From Rhodanobacter sp. MP7CTX1 (lineage in GTDB: Bacteria; Pseudomonadota; Gammaproteobacteria; Xanthomonadales; Rhodanobacteraceae): a stretch of 64,000 nucleotides of DNA. Shown one piece after another: positions 26,009 to 36,600 of this stretch. How positions within the stretch are numbered: position 1 is the stretch's first letter; every line of letters starts with the position of its first letter. The DNA lies in the NCBI RefSeq assembly GCF_014205795.1, contig NZ_JACHCN010000008.1, positions 1 through 64,000 of the forward strand, written 5' to 3'. Made by a program: the position numbers and the translations under genes. The notes below the pieces were generated by a model. The model was given only the letters and a program-made list of their open reading frames with translations, did not search any database and was not told where the DNA came from.

Positions 26009-27097
26009 ATGGGAATGCAAATCGAAGCCTTACAGGCGGATGAAGGCGATGCGCTACTAATAACCTTGGAGGGCGACGTTCCTAGGACGATATTGATTGA
26101 TGGAGGCTTGGCCAGAACCGGGGAAGCGATCGCGCAGATATTCCGCGACCGCGGTGTTGTTAAACTCGATCTATTAATTGTCACGCATATTGATCGCGAC
26201 CATATTGAAGGAATCCTCAAGCTCCTCGATGAGTTGCCAGCGTCAATGCTCACGGTCGATCAGATCTGGTTCAACGGGTACCGGCATTTGAGGGCCACCC
26301 CACCCAATCCAGGCGAGTTGGGTGAGCACGGTGCGTTAATGGGCAATCGACTTGAATCTTCCATTTATGCGCGAAGCATTCCTTGGAACAAGGCTTTTTC
26401 GCATGGCCCCGCGGCCAGAAACGGCAAAACCTTTCCGGTCATGTGGTTCAGTGACACGTCGCGCATTACGCTTATCGGTCCGACGACACTCCAACTGGAA
26501 GCACTCGCGCCGAGCTGGGAGAAGGAATGCGAGAAGGCCGGCATCGTGCCTGGTCAGCCGCCGGCGATAAGTGATTCAACGCTAGTGCAGCACAGCAGCT
26601 CGGGTGAATTCGATTTCGACGCACTTGCCAGTGCTGAGTTCAAGAACGATCACGCTCTCGCGAACTTGTCCAGCATAGTTGTCCTAATCGAGCATGGCGC
26701 AGCCGTGGCGCTATTTGGCGGCGATGCATGCGCCCGTTCGCTCACATCCGCACTGGAGGAACTCGCTGCCGAGCGAGGCGCGCCATTGCACGTCGATCTC
26801 TTTAAGGTGCCCCACCACGGTAGTGCGTCCAATTTATCGATGGAGCTCCTTACGAGTCTCCAGTGCACGAACTACGTTATTTCAAGCAGCGGTGCACGAT
26901 TCGGGCACCCGGACGACGAGACTTTGGCAAGAATTGTGGCGCATCACCGTGCATTAGGGGGACCCCTGCCAACGATCTGGTTCAACTACCTGTCGGCGCG
27001 AACGCGGCCTTGGTGCGATCAAGATCGGAAAAGCAGTCTGGGATATGAAGTCGTCGTGCCGGAGGGAACCGGCTCGGTGACGGCTCGGCTGGGCTAG
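26009..27097 (+). CDS. ComEC-type metallo-beta-lactamase-fold hydrolase (cargo gene 1)
   Basis: A 362-aa soluble MBL-fold protein. The metal-binding motif is VTHIDRDHIEG near residue 57, the HxDxDH form seen in ComEC/Rec2-type MBL domains. Further motifs are FGGDA (about 233), VPHHGSASN and SSSGARFGHPDDET, all matching the ComEC-like order. There are no membrane helices, so it is the isolated hydrolase domain, not a DNA uptake channel. A nuclease or phosphodiesterase activity is likely by family. The ATG at 26009 has GAAGGA eight bases upstream. It precedes the AAA ATPase by 131 bp on the same strand and is the first gene of the cargo module; related MBL proteins occur in several defence loci. 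Confidence 0.85.
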   Translation: MGMQIEALQADEGDALLITLEGDVPRTILIDGGLARTGEAIAQIFRDRGVVKLDLLIVTHIDRDHIEGILKLLDELPASMLTVDQIWFNGYRHLRATPPNPGELGEHGALMGNRLESSIYARSIPWNKAFSHGPAARNGKTFPVMWFSDTSRITLIGPTTLQLEALAPSWEKECEKAGIVPGQPPAISDSTLVQHSSSGEFDFDALASAEFKNDHALANLSSIVVLIEHGAAVALFGGDACARSLTSALEELAAERGAPLHVDLFKVPHHGSASNLSMELLTSLQCTNYVISSSGARFGHPDDETLARIVAHHRALGGPLPTIWFNYLSARTRPWCDQDRKSSLGYEVVVPEGTGSVTARLG

Positions 27098-27228
27098 TAT
27101 GGGCCCGTCTTTTGAGCTTCCTGACCCATAAAGTGGAATTTGGTTCCACGATTGGCTATTTTGGTCACGATAGTAGCGGTTTTGGTACCGCACTGGTATA
27201 TTGTCCGTCATCCACGGAGGTATATACA

Positions 27229-28467
27229 GTGCAGCACTTTGGTGACGTCTTAAAGATCATCGAGGGTGGGCTGAAGTTCAACGTCCAGACTGTAGTTAAT
27301 TACGCGCAGGCGCTTAAAGCTCGCCTTGAGAAAGACGGCGAGCTGCAGCAAGCTCGCTTGCTGCAGACCAAGCTCGATGGTATCTCGCCGACGCTCATGG
27401 CCTATAGCGGTTCAACCGCACCTGAGCTTCCTGTCGATCAGGAAAGTCAGTTGGAACTGGCCGATATCGAAAAGTTGGCCCCGGGCGAGGCCCACGCGAT
27501 TCTCGATACGCATATTCGGAGCGATGTTGATCGCTTTCTGACATACGCGCGCGCCACCGATCAGCTGGTTGAGGCCGGCGTCGGTGTGGCGCCCAGGATG
27601 CTTATTTTCGGGCCGCCAGGCGTCGGTAAGACACAGTTGGCGCGTCATCTCGCGGCCGAGCTTGGGCTGCCATTAATGACGGCCCGATGTGACTCATTAA
27701 TATCCAGCTATCTCGGAAGCACGGCGAAGAATATACGTAAGTTGTTCGACCACGCCTCAGAACGGCCATGCGTACTCTTCCTTGATGAATTTGATGCGTT
27801 GGCGAAGGCACGTGATGACGCACAGGAGCTCGGCGAGCTCAAGCGTGTTGTGGTGGGGCTGTTGCAGAACATCGACGCTTTGCCACCATCGTGCGTGCTT
27901 ATTGCGGCGACAAATCATCAGCAGCTGCTTGACGCAGCCGTGTGGCGACGGTTTAGCTTTCGGATCAATATGGATTTGCCGCGGCCAGAGCTGCGCGACG
28001 CGCTTCTTCGGTCGTATTTGAAATCGTTCCTACCATCTGAGCACTTGGACCGGGCGGTCTTGCTATCGGAGGGATTGTCCGGCGCTGCCCTGCGGGAAGT
28101 GGCTGAGGACTGTATTCGTGGTGCCGTGATCGCGGGCGAGCAGACCGTGCCGGCTCATCTCTTGTTGCACCGCATGGCGCAGACATCAATTATTGCTCGG
28201 GGGATGTCGCCGACCGAGTCGGCGATCGCTCGTTTTCTTCTTGATAACAAGACACCGCAGCGCCTTGCGGCCGCCGCGAGCAACATGTCTCGTCGACAAG
28301 TCATAAAACTTTCGGCGGATATGAAGGTGAAGGTCAAGCCTGTCGCCAAGGAAGGCATTCGAAAAACAGGGAAATCAGGCGGCCTAGTTGCCGTGGACAA
28401 GGGGACGGACAGTGGAAAAGTACAAAAACCCGGCGCTGGTCGTAAATCATCTGCCAAAAGAGCTTAG
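27229..28467 (+). CDS. AAA+ ATPase, IetA-like (cargo gene 2)
   Basis: A 412-aa AAA+ protein of the FtsH/SpoVK/proteasomal ATPase type. Residues 1-110 are a helical N-domain. Walker A is GPPGVGKT near 128-135, Walker B is VLFLDEFDAL, sensor 1 is IAATNHQQ, and the arginine finger is in AAVWRRFSFRI. The C-terminal tail is Lys-rich (KVKVKPVAKEGIRKTGKSGG). I prefer the GTG at 27229, preceded by GGAGG at 27216-27220; the frame is open back to a TTG at 27112 but without a ribosome site. It overlaps the following S8 protease gene. An AAA ATPase next to a subtilase is the layout of ietA-ietS, known from Rhizobiaceae plasmid stability and shown to give phage defence. Confidence 0.85.
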   Translation: MQHFGDVLKIIEGGLKFNVQTVVNYAQALKARLEKDGELQQARLLQTKLDGISPTLMAYSGSTAPELPVDQESQLELADIEKLAPGEAHAILDTHIRSDVDRFLTYARATDQLVEAGVGVAPRMLIFGPPGVGKTQLARHLAAELGLPLMTARCDSLISSYLGSTAKNIRKLFDHASERPCVLFLDEFDALAKARDDAQELGELKRVVVGLLQNIDALPPSCVLIAATNHQQLLDAAVWRRFSFRINMDLPRPELRDALLRSYLKSFLPSEHLDRAVLLSEGLSGAALREVAEDCIRGAVIAGEQTVPAHLLLHRMAQTSIIARGMSPTESAIARFLLDNKTPQRLAAAASNMSRRQVIKLSADMKVKVKPVAKEGIRKTGKSGGLVAVDKGTDSGKVQKPGAGRKSSAKRA

Positions 28468-30655
28468 GCCAAAGCCTGCCGGCGGTGGTAACCGAAAGCA
28501 TTTCGTTACTGACCTTGATGCTCACCGCCAGGATGTGGCTCTGGAGTGGGAGGCAGCGGTCACGAACGTTCTAGCGCGCGCGGAAAGCGCTTCGCTGACA
28601 CGCGGCGTGCTAAAGATCGAGCTCAATCGAGAAGCGTTGGCGAAGTCGCACCGCCCTATGTATCTCCTAGAGCAATCGGGACGTAATCGGGTTATTGGCG
28701 GTACCTCAATCGGTACATTGTTGGTGAGCGTAAGCCGAAGCTCGTCGCAAACCACGCTTGATTCGATTCGGTCCAATACTACGAAAAATGGCGAAGCTGA
28801 CGTCACGACGATTCGTGCGGTTCGACCGTTTGAGGTCGCCGATGTCACAGCCGTGCCGTTCGAAGATGTCCGATATAAAAAGGGCGTGCTCACGCGGCTT
28901 TTTGATTTCGATGACGCAGTCATCAATGAAGAGGCCAGGCGCTCGCTGTTTGCCTGGGCCGTCCATAAAAACGCACAAGTGAAACCACTCCGGGGAGGTA
29001 GCTACCTTGTCACAAAGGCGCGTCCTGCTGACTTGGTGTCACTTTGCGAGTTGGCTGCTGTCCGCGAGGTGACGCCGAACGCTGTCATTGATGCTCATCC
29101 GCCTGGCGCAGCCATTCCTAATAAAGTATTCAAGATTGCGCCTCCGGATGGAGCGAAGCGCTACGCGACGGTGGGTTTGCTCGATTCAGGCTGCTACCCG
29201 GTCCCTGCGCTGCAGCCTTGGATAGTGGCGCAATCCAATGCGATCGCCATGACGCCCGCGGCTCCGGCCTCGGATTACTCGCACGGGACCTTTATTGCCG
29301 GACTGCTCGCGAGTGCCGCGCAGCTCAATAGCCAGGCCTTCGAACTGCCGTTGGAACCTGTTCGAATTGTCGACGTGCGTGCATTCTCGCGTAAAGAAAA
29401 GACGACAGTAAGCGACTTCCTTGCGCGCGTGGGTGACGCGCTCCGAGACTTTCCACAGGTGCACGTGTGGAGCATTAGTATCGGCCTGGACGTGCCGCTG
29501 ACCGGGCCCGAATTCAGCCAAATGGCGCGGGATCTAGATGAGTTAGCTGGCACGTATGGCGTCCTCTTCGTTGTGGCCGCCGGCAACGATCTCGATCCAA
29601 CGCCGCTGCGACCGTGGCCGCCCGCCAGTTACGGAGCAGACGATCGGGATCGCATTACCGCGCCTGCCGACTCGATGCGAAGCCTCACCGTTGGATCCAT
29701 CGCTCACGGCGATGTTGCTAGCGGGGTCAAGAAGAACGAGCCTGCACCCTATTCACGCCGTGGACCTGCAGCGGCGGCCGTGCCGAAGCCCGAAGTGGTG
29801 CACTACGGTGGCAACTGCACCTTAGATAATCAATCGGCCGGCGGCATCAGCTCCATCGCGCCTAATGGCAATGTTTGTATTGGCCATGGGACTAGTTACG
29901 CGGCGCCGTTGGTGGCAAGTCTAGCGGCTCAGATGTGGGAGGTCCTTGCGGCCTCAGGAAACAATCCTACGCCGTCTTTAGTCAAGGCTCTTATCGTGCA
30001 CTCAGCGGTGATCAACTCGCCACCCAGGAGCGCTGATCATCAGAGGTATTACGGCTTTGGTTTGCCGTTCGGTATTTCTGAAAGCCTGATGTGCACGGAT
30101 GATATGTTTACGACCTTCCATACGGTGGCGATCCCACAGGGCCGCGAGATCCATCACGCCTTTCCGGTGCCCCATTGCCTTCTGGTGGATGGAAAATTTG
30201 TGGGGGAGATCATCATTACTTTGTGCTATCCGCCGGTGTTGAACGGGGCGAATGGTGCCGAATATTGCCGTTCGAATGTGGCGGTCTCTATGGGGCCGCT
30301 GCAGCTAAAAAGGGATGGCAAGGTCCACTTCACCGGATGCGTGCCACCGGATCCCAAGGGCAAGGCGAACGCCATCGAGTCCGCGCTGATTGAGCACGGG
30401 ATGAAATGGAATCCCCTTAAGGTGTATCGGAAGCGATTTCCGCGCGGAGTGGCGGGCACTGACTGGGAACTCAGATTCGACGTACTGTACCGGGCCGGCG
30501 AGCCGATACCTGCCAGCCCGCAAGTGGTCCATGCCATCGTGACGTTACGGGGTTTGGAAGATGGCATGCCCGTCTATCGAGACGGCGTGCGCGCCCTGGC
30601 AAAGTTGAAGCATCAAACAACGGCGCTTGTAACGCCGACGCAGTTGCGTGTCTGA
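28412..30655 (+). CDS. S8 subtilisin-like protease, IetS-like (cargo gene 3)
   Basis: A 747-aa cytoplasmic subtilase with no signal peptide. The catalytic triad is Asp258 (VGLLDSGCYP), His291 (DYSHGTFIAG) and Ser495 (GHGTSYAAPLVAS). The first 240 residues and the last 190 are extra domains without a known fold; the region after the protease contains beta-rich stretches. The GTG at 28412 lies inside the 3' end of the ATPase gene (56-bp overlap), so the two are coupled. In IetAS the protease is the toxic component and the ATPase keeps it in check; the same relation is probable here but inferred. The stop lies about 170 bp before the repeat array that marks the candidate transposon end. Confidence 0.88.
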   Translation: MEKYKNPALVVNHLPKELRPKPAGGGNRKHFVTDLDAHRQDVALEWEAAVTNVLARAESASLTRGVLKIELNREALAKSHRPMYLLEQSGRNRVIGGTSIGTLLVSVSRSSSQTTLDSIRSNTTKNGEADVTTIRAVRPFEVADVTAVPFEDVRYKKGVLTRLFDFDDAVINEEARRSLFAWAVHKNAQVKPLRGGSYLVTKARPADLVSLCELAAVREVTPNAVIDAHPPGAAIPNKVFKIAPPDGAKRYATVGLLDSGCYPVPALQPWIVAQSNAIAMTPAAPASDYSHGTFIAGLLASAAQLNSQAFELPLEPVRIVDVRAFSRKEKTTVSDFLARVGDALRDFPQVHVWSISIGLDVPLTGPEFSQMARDLDELAGTYGVLFVVAAGNDLDPTPLRPWPPASYGADDRDRITAPADSMRSLTVGSIAHGDVASGVKKNEPAPYSRRGPAAAAVPKPEVVHYGGNCTLDNQSAGGISSIAPNGNVCIGHGTSYAAPLVASLAAQMWEVLAASGNNPTPSLVKALIVHSAVINSPPRSADHQRYYGFGLPFGISESLMCTDDMFTTFHTVAIPQGREIHHAFPVPHCLLVDGKFVGEIIITLCYPPVLNGANGAEYCRSNVAVSMGPLQLKRDGKVHFTGCVPPDPKGKANAIESALIEHGMKWNPLKVYRKRFPRGVAGTDWELRFDVLYRAGEPIPASPQVVHAIVTLRGLEDGMPVYRDGVRALAKLKHQTTALVTPTQLRV

Positions 30656-30828
30656 GATCGCATCATCACGGCAGTGACATAGTCCTAAGGCGTCTTCTTG
30701 GGTACTTTGCTCGTGGCACGCGCAGGAGTGGGTCGAGACACCGTGGCGCAAGGGAAAGTGGACATGGTAGCCACGTGCGGAACCCGCTGACTCTTTAGGC
30801 TAGCGGTAGAAATAGTCCGCCGCTCTAC

Positions 30829-30891
30829 GACAGGGTTAGGTTGCTGTGACAAGGTTAACTGTAAGTGCGACACAGTTACGCGTCGCCGACA
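30829..30891 (-). repeat. Phased repeats, candidate Tn7-like right end
   Basis: GACAGGGTTA (30829), GACAAGGTTA (30848) and GACACAGTTA (30869) are followed by a final GACA at 30888-30891. Spacings are 19, 21 and 19 bp. Read inward from the outside the end would begin TGTCGGCGACGCGTAAC. Several abutting sites of about 20 bp at one end are typical TnsB-binding arrays. Confidence 0.6.
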
Positions 30892-30929
30892 ACATAGGCT
30901 CAAGGCAACGGGCCCTCTTTTCGTGTTGT

Positions 30930-30946
30930 TGCACCAAACCGGCGCA
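30930..30946. promoter_or_regulatory. NtrC-type binding site upstream of ntrB
   Basis: TGCACCAAACCGGCGCA matches the NtrC consensus TGCACC-N5-GGTGCA with a single change. It is centred about 26 bp before the ntrB ATG, which fits repression of ntrBC by its own product when the site overlaps the promoter. A palindrome CACCATGGTG follows at 30952-30961. Confidence 0.6.
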
Positions 30947-30963
30947 AATCCCACCATGGTGCA

Positions 30964-31971
30964 ATGAACGCGATGGCTTGGCGCACTTGGGCAGATCAGA
31001 TGGCGACCGGGCTGGCCCTGGTCGACGGGGGACTGCAGGTCAAGTGGATCAATCCCGCGCTCGCTGAGTGGCTGGAGCTCGGCACGCGCGGTGCGGTCGG
31101 GCAGTCGCTGGGTCTGTGGCTGGGCGATCCCGACGGGTTGGAGCGGGCCGGTCGAAGTTTGCTGGAGCGGCGGCCGCAGCAATGGCGCGGGGTTGCGCTG
31201 GTCACGGCCAGTGGCCGCGAAATCACCGCGGACGTTGCGCTGCAGCCGTTCGACGATGGCCTGTTGCTGGAAGTACATGCGCTGGCCGAGCCGTTGACGA
31301 CCAACTCGCCGTTGTCGGCCACGCTGCGTGGCTTTGCGCATGAGGTGAAGAATCCGCTGGCTGGTTTGCGCGGCGCGGCGCAGCTGTTGCAGCGGCGCGT
31401 CGGTAGCGAGGATCTGCAGGCGCTGGCTGGATTGATTATCGACGAGGCGGATCGTCTGGGCGCATTGGCCAACCGGCTGCTGCACCATGACGGCGCGGCG
31501 CAGATCGGCCCAGTGAATATCCATCAGCTGCTGGAGCGGCTGACCGATCTGCTGCAGGCCGAACCGACGCCACCGCAACTGCGCCACGACTACGACCCCA
31601 GCGTGCCGGATCTGCTCGGCGATGCGGATCGACTACAACAAGTGTTGCTCAACCTCACGCGCAATTCGCTGGAGGCGGGCGCGCACACGCTTACCTTGCG
31701 TACCCGAGTCGAGCACGGCTTGCGGTTGGGCGAGCGCGTGCTGCGCATGGCGCTGCGGGTGGATGTGATCGACGACGGCCCGGGCGTGCCGATACAGCTG
31801 CGCGACACGTTGTTCCAGCCGCTGGTGTCCGGCCGCGCCGATGGCAGCGGCCTCGGGCTCGCGTTGTCGCGCGAGATCGCACACGAACACGGCGGTGAGT
31901 TGCGCTGCACGAGCCGACCAGGCGAGACCGTGTTTTCCTTGTACCTGCCGCTGGAGCGCGCGCATGACTGA
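30964..31971 (+). CDS. Nitrogen regulation sensor kinase NtrB
   Basis: A 335-aa soluble histidine kinase/phosphatase. An N-terminal PAS domain (residues about 5-110) precedes a HisKA region with GFAHEVKNPLAGLRGAAQLL, the His-containing H-box typical of NtrB. The HATPase domain shows LNLTRNSLEAG (N-box), DDGPGVP (G1) and GSGLGLALS (G2). NtrB phosphorylates NtrC when nitrogen is scarce and dephosphorylates it under PII control when it is plentiful. ntrC follows 71 bp downstream. There is no glnA upstream within the window; the Tn7-like element occupies that side. An internal ATG at 30973 is an alternative start. Confidence 0.93.
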   Translation: MNAMAWRTWADQMATGLALVDGGLQVKWINPALAEWLELGTRGAVGQSLGLWLGDPDGLERAGRSLLERRPQQWRGVALVTASGREITADVALQPFDDGLLLEVHALAEPLTTNSPLSATLRGFAHEVKNPLAGLRGAAQLLQRRVGSEDLQALAGLIIDEADRLGALANRLLHHDGAAQIGPVNIHQLLERLTDLLQAEPTPPQLRHDYDPSVPDLLGDADRLQQVLLNLTRNSLEAGAHTLTLRTRVEHGLRLGERVLRMALRVDVIDDGPGVPIQLRDTLFQPLVSGRADGSGLGLALSREIAHEHGGELRCTSRPGETVFSLYLPLERAHD

Positions 31972-32042
31972 CTGCCGCGCACCGCGTTTACTTCCTCCCC
32001 TTACGTGCCGGGCGAGCAGAAAAGCCACCGCAGAGCAAAGTC

Positions 32043-33425
<1,383 letters not shown>

Positions 33426-33429
33426 ATTT

Positions 33430-33475
33430 TGCCTCCTCTCCGCATCGGGGAGAGGGCTTGGGTGAGGGGCGGGTG
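33430..33475. repeat. CCTCTCC-type intergenic hairpin after ntrC
   Basis: CCTCTCCGCATCGGGGAGAGG followed by GCTTGGGTGAGGGG (the longer string is shown in two parts). It belongs to a hairpin family common between genes in Xanthomonadales; a related copy lies at 56290-56400. It may act as a terminator for ntrBC. Confidence 0.55.
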
Positions 33476-33506
33476 TTAGCGGGACATTGCCACGTTGGGC
33501 TTTTCT

Positions 33507-33632
33507 GCTCTTGTGGGAGCGACTTCAGTCGCGATGCTCTGCTGTGGATTTCTTTTGTAGTTGCAGATCTGAAGCCAGCAAGACAACGCAGCAAAGCCAA
33601 AGCATCGCGACTGAAGTCGCTCCCACAAGAGC
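33507..33632. repeat. 32-bp perfect inverted repeat (REP-like)
   Basis: The 32-base sequence at 33507-33538, with core TGTGGGAGCGACTTCAGTCG, is repeated exactly and inverted at 33601-33632, with 62 bases between. The same core occurs as an inverted pair at 48618-48691. This 'GTGGGAGCGACTTCAGTCGCGA' type repeat is widespread in Xanthomonadales and Pseudomonas genomes and resembles REP/BIME units. Confidence 0.8.
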
Positions 33633-33662
33633 AGCGGCGCCAGCCAAGCAAAAACCACGGCC

Positions 33663-36600
33663 CTACCCAAGCACGATGCGCAGCTTATGGCTCCGGCCAT
33701 CATCGGATAGCGCAATGGCATCACTGGCGGGCATCGTTTGGCCGTCCAATTCAATCAACGTCAACCCACGACAAACCTTGCCTGGATTCTCCACACTGAC
33801 CTCGTAGCAAGTCACATGCTGCGGTCCGCGATGCCGATAAGTGAGCTCGAATCCCGGCCATTCCCTGGGGATGCACGGATCGATGCGCAGCTTGTCGCCT
33901 TGCAGATGGAAGCCAAGGACTGCCTCCAGGCCGCCCCGATACAGCCATGCGGCGGAGCCGGTGTACCAGGTCCAGCCGCCGCGGCCGACGTGCGGTGGTT
34001 CGGAATAGACGTCCGCGCAGGCGATATAGGGTTCCACCATGTAGCGCTGCGCTGCCTCGGCGGTTTCGCTGTGGCGGATCGGATTGAGCAGGTCGAACAA
34101 GCCGCCAGCGCGGTCGCCATCGCCGAGCTCTGCCCAGGCGAAGATCGACCAGGTTGCACCGTGTGTGTACTGGCCGCCGTTCTCGCGCACGCCGGGCGGG
34201 TAGCCCTTGATGTAGCCGGGGTTCTGTTTGCTGTGGTTGAACGGCGGGGTGAACAGGCGGGCGATTTGGTTCGGGTGGTCGACCAGCAGCCGGTCGACCG
34301 AAGCCATCGCCTGCGCAGCACGCTCCCGATCGGTCGCACCCGCCATCACGCTCCACGACTGGGCGATGGTGTCGATCTGGCATTCATCACTTTCGTGGGA
34401 ACCCAATGGCGTGCCGTCGTCGTAGTAGCCGCGCAAATACCACTGGCCGTCCCAGGCCTGCTCAAGCGCCTTGCGCAGGTCATCGGCGTACGTGCGCCAG
34501 CGCGTGGCGCGTGCGCTTTCGTCGCGTTGATCGGCAAGTGGTGCGAACGCGGCGATGGTGGCCAGCAAGAACCAGCCGAGCCATATGCTTTCGCCGCGTC
34601 CCTGTTCGCCGACCGCGTTCATGCCGTCGTTCCAGTCGCCGGTGCCCATCAGCGGCAAGCCGTGCGCGCCGCGGGTGAGGCTGGAGTCGAGCGCGCGGGC
34701 ACAGTGCTCGTAGACGGAGACTGTCTGATCTGATGCAGTGGGCTGGAAAAACGCATCGGTGGCACCGTCCGGAATGGCCTGCCCCGACAGGAACGGCAAC
34801 ACGTCATCCAGCACGGCGTTGTCGCCGGTCACGCCGACGTAGTGCATGGCGACGTAGGCGAGCCAGACGCGGTCGTCGCGGATCTTCGTGCGGATGCCCT
34901 GGCCGGCCGGCGGCAGCCACCAGTGCTGCACGTCGCCTTCGGCAAACTGGCGGCCGGCGGCGCGCAGCAGATGCTCGCGGGCGAGGTCGGGTCGGCTCAC
35001 GCACAGCGCCATCACGTCCTGCAACTGGTCGCGGAAGCCATAGGCGCCGCTGGCCTGGTAGTACGCGGTGCGTGCCCACACCCGGCAGCCGAGCACCTGA
35101 TAGAGCAGCCAGTCGTTGAGCAGGATGTCCATCGCGCGACTCGGCGTACGAACCTGCACCGTGTCGAGCAGGCCGTTCCACTGCGCGGCGACGTCGGTGA
35201 GCACGCTGTCGATATCGATCGCACGGTATTTTGTGATCAACGCCTGGGCCGCGGCTTCGTCGGCTGTGTCGCCAAGCATGAAGACGATGTCGATCTGTGT
35301 GTTCGGCGGCAATTCAATCATTGTCTGCAGCGCGCCACACGGATCCAGGGCCGTCCCGAGCCGCCCGGCCAACGGTGCATCGCGGTGCAGGGCCGCCGGC
35401 CGCTCGATGGCGCCGATCGGCCCTAGAAATGCGGCGCGGTCGCCACTCATCGAATGCTGCTGGCCGGCCATATCAATGAAGGCGATACGATCGCCGAAAT
35501 CGGCACGCCATGGATTGCGCGCAAACAACGCGCCGGTCGACTCGTCGCGCGAGGTGATCACGTACGGCGCTGGCGTGGTGCCGTTTCCGCCCAGCGCCCA
35601 TTCGACGTAGCCGGTGACCGACAGTTGCCGCGTGCGCCCCGAGCGGTTGCCCAGGCGCAGTCGTGACAGCTTCAGGGGATCGGCTGTGGGCACGCACTGG
35701 GTCAGTTCCAGTTCGATGCCGTGCGCATTGTTGGTGAAGCGGCTCCAGCCTTTGCCGTGCGTAGTCGCATATTTGGCACCGGCCACGCGGATCGGCAGTG
35801 CGGTGGCGCTCCACAACACGCCGGTGTCCTGATCGCGCAGATACAGCACGTCGTGCGGGCTGTCGCTGACCGGATCGTTCGGCCAGGGTGTAAGTGGATT
35901 CTGCTGACTGTTCAACGACCACGCATAACCGCCGCCCTCGGACGAAACCAGGAAGCCGAATGCGGGGTTCGCGATCACGTTGACCCACGGTGCCGGCGTG
36001 CTGTGGTTGTCGTCGAGGTTGATTTCATAACTGCGCCCGCCATCGCTGAAGCCGCCGTTGCCGTTGCTGAATTCGAGGGAGGCAGTGGTGATCGCGGCGG
36101 CGGCAATCGGTGTTCGCGCGCGGATTGCCGTCGGCCGGGGTTGGGCCGGTGCCGCTGATGGATCGGCCTGGGCGTGGGTAGCCTGCTCCTTGTCGCTGCG
36201 GCCCAGCAGCACTCTGGCGACCGTCAGCAGGCCGTTGCGCAAGTCGTCACTGATCGCGTTGTCGCGCAATGCAAATAATTCGGCTTTGACCGCTGTACTG
36301 TCGGCCTTCAGCAGCGCCTGTTGGGTATTCACCAGCGTATCGAGAACGCTGTGCAGCGTATCTTCATCGGTACCGGTATTCAGCAGCACCACATCGACTG
36401 CCAGCCGCTTGCTGCGCCAATAGATCTGCGCAAGCAGAAGCTCTTGCACGAGCGGCAGTTCGCTGGGGTCGTCGATGCGAAGCAGCACGATCGGACGATC
36501 GCCGGAAATGCCGGCTGCCCACAACGTGGGTGGTCCGCCGCGACCACGCATCAGTACTTCGGGGGCGGCGCGCTGGTTCGGATCGCTGCTCACCAGCGCG

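Larger units (their letters stand above)
21064..30891 (+). mobile_element. Tn7-like transposon carrying an MBL-AAA-S8 module
   Basis: The core tnsA-tnsB-tnsC-tniQ is followed on the same strand by a three-gene cargo (MBL-fold protein, AAA+ ATPase, S8 protease). The right end is proposed from phased repeats GACAnnGTTA at 30829, 30848 and 30869 plus a final GACA at 30888, spaced 19, 21 and 19 bp, like TnsB-binding arrays. The left end at about 21064 is only weakly supported. No Cas genes, CRISPR array, TnsD or TnsE were seen. The element sits about 70 bp upstream of ntrB. Gene content is solid; exact borders are not. Confidence 0.6.
30656..30963. other. Gap between protease gene and ntrB
   Basis: No gene. 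The stretch contains the candidate right end of the Tn7-like element (30829-30891) and, after it, an NtrC-type binding site (30930-30946) in front of ntrB. The border between imported and core DNA is therefore probably within this gap. Confidence 0.6.

Noticed and set aside
25965-27097. The MBL gene as a competence (ComEC) protein
   Set aside because: The motifs match the ComEC hydrolase domain, but there are no membrane helices and no competence domain. It is a soluble MBL-fold protein.
21064-30891. A CRISPR-associated transposon (CAST)
   Set aside because: I looked for a Cas12k or Cascade gene and for regularly spaced repeats near tniQ and the ends and found none. The element has an ordinary TniQ only.
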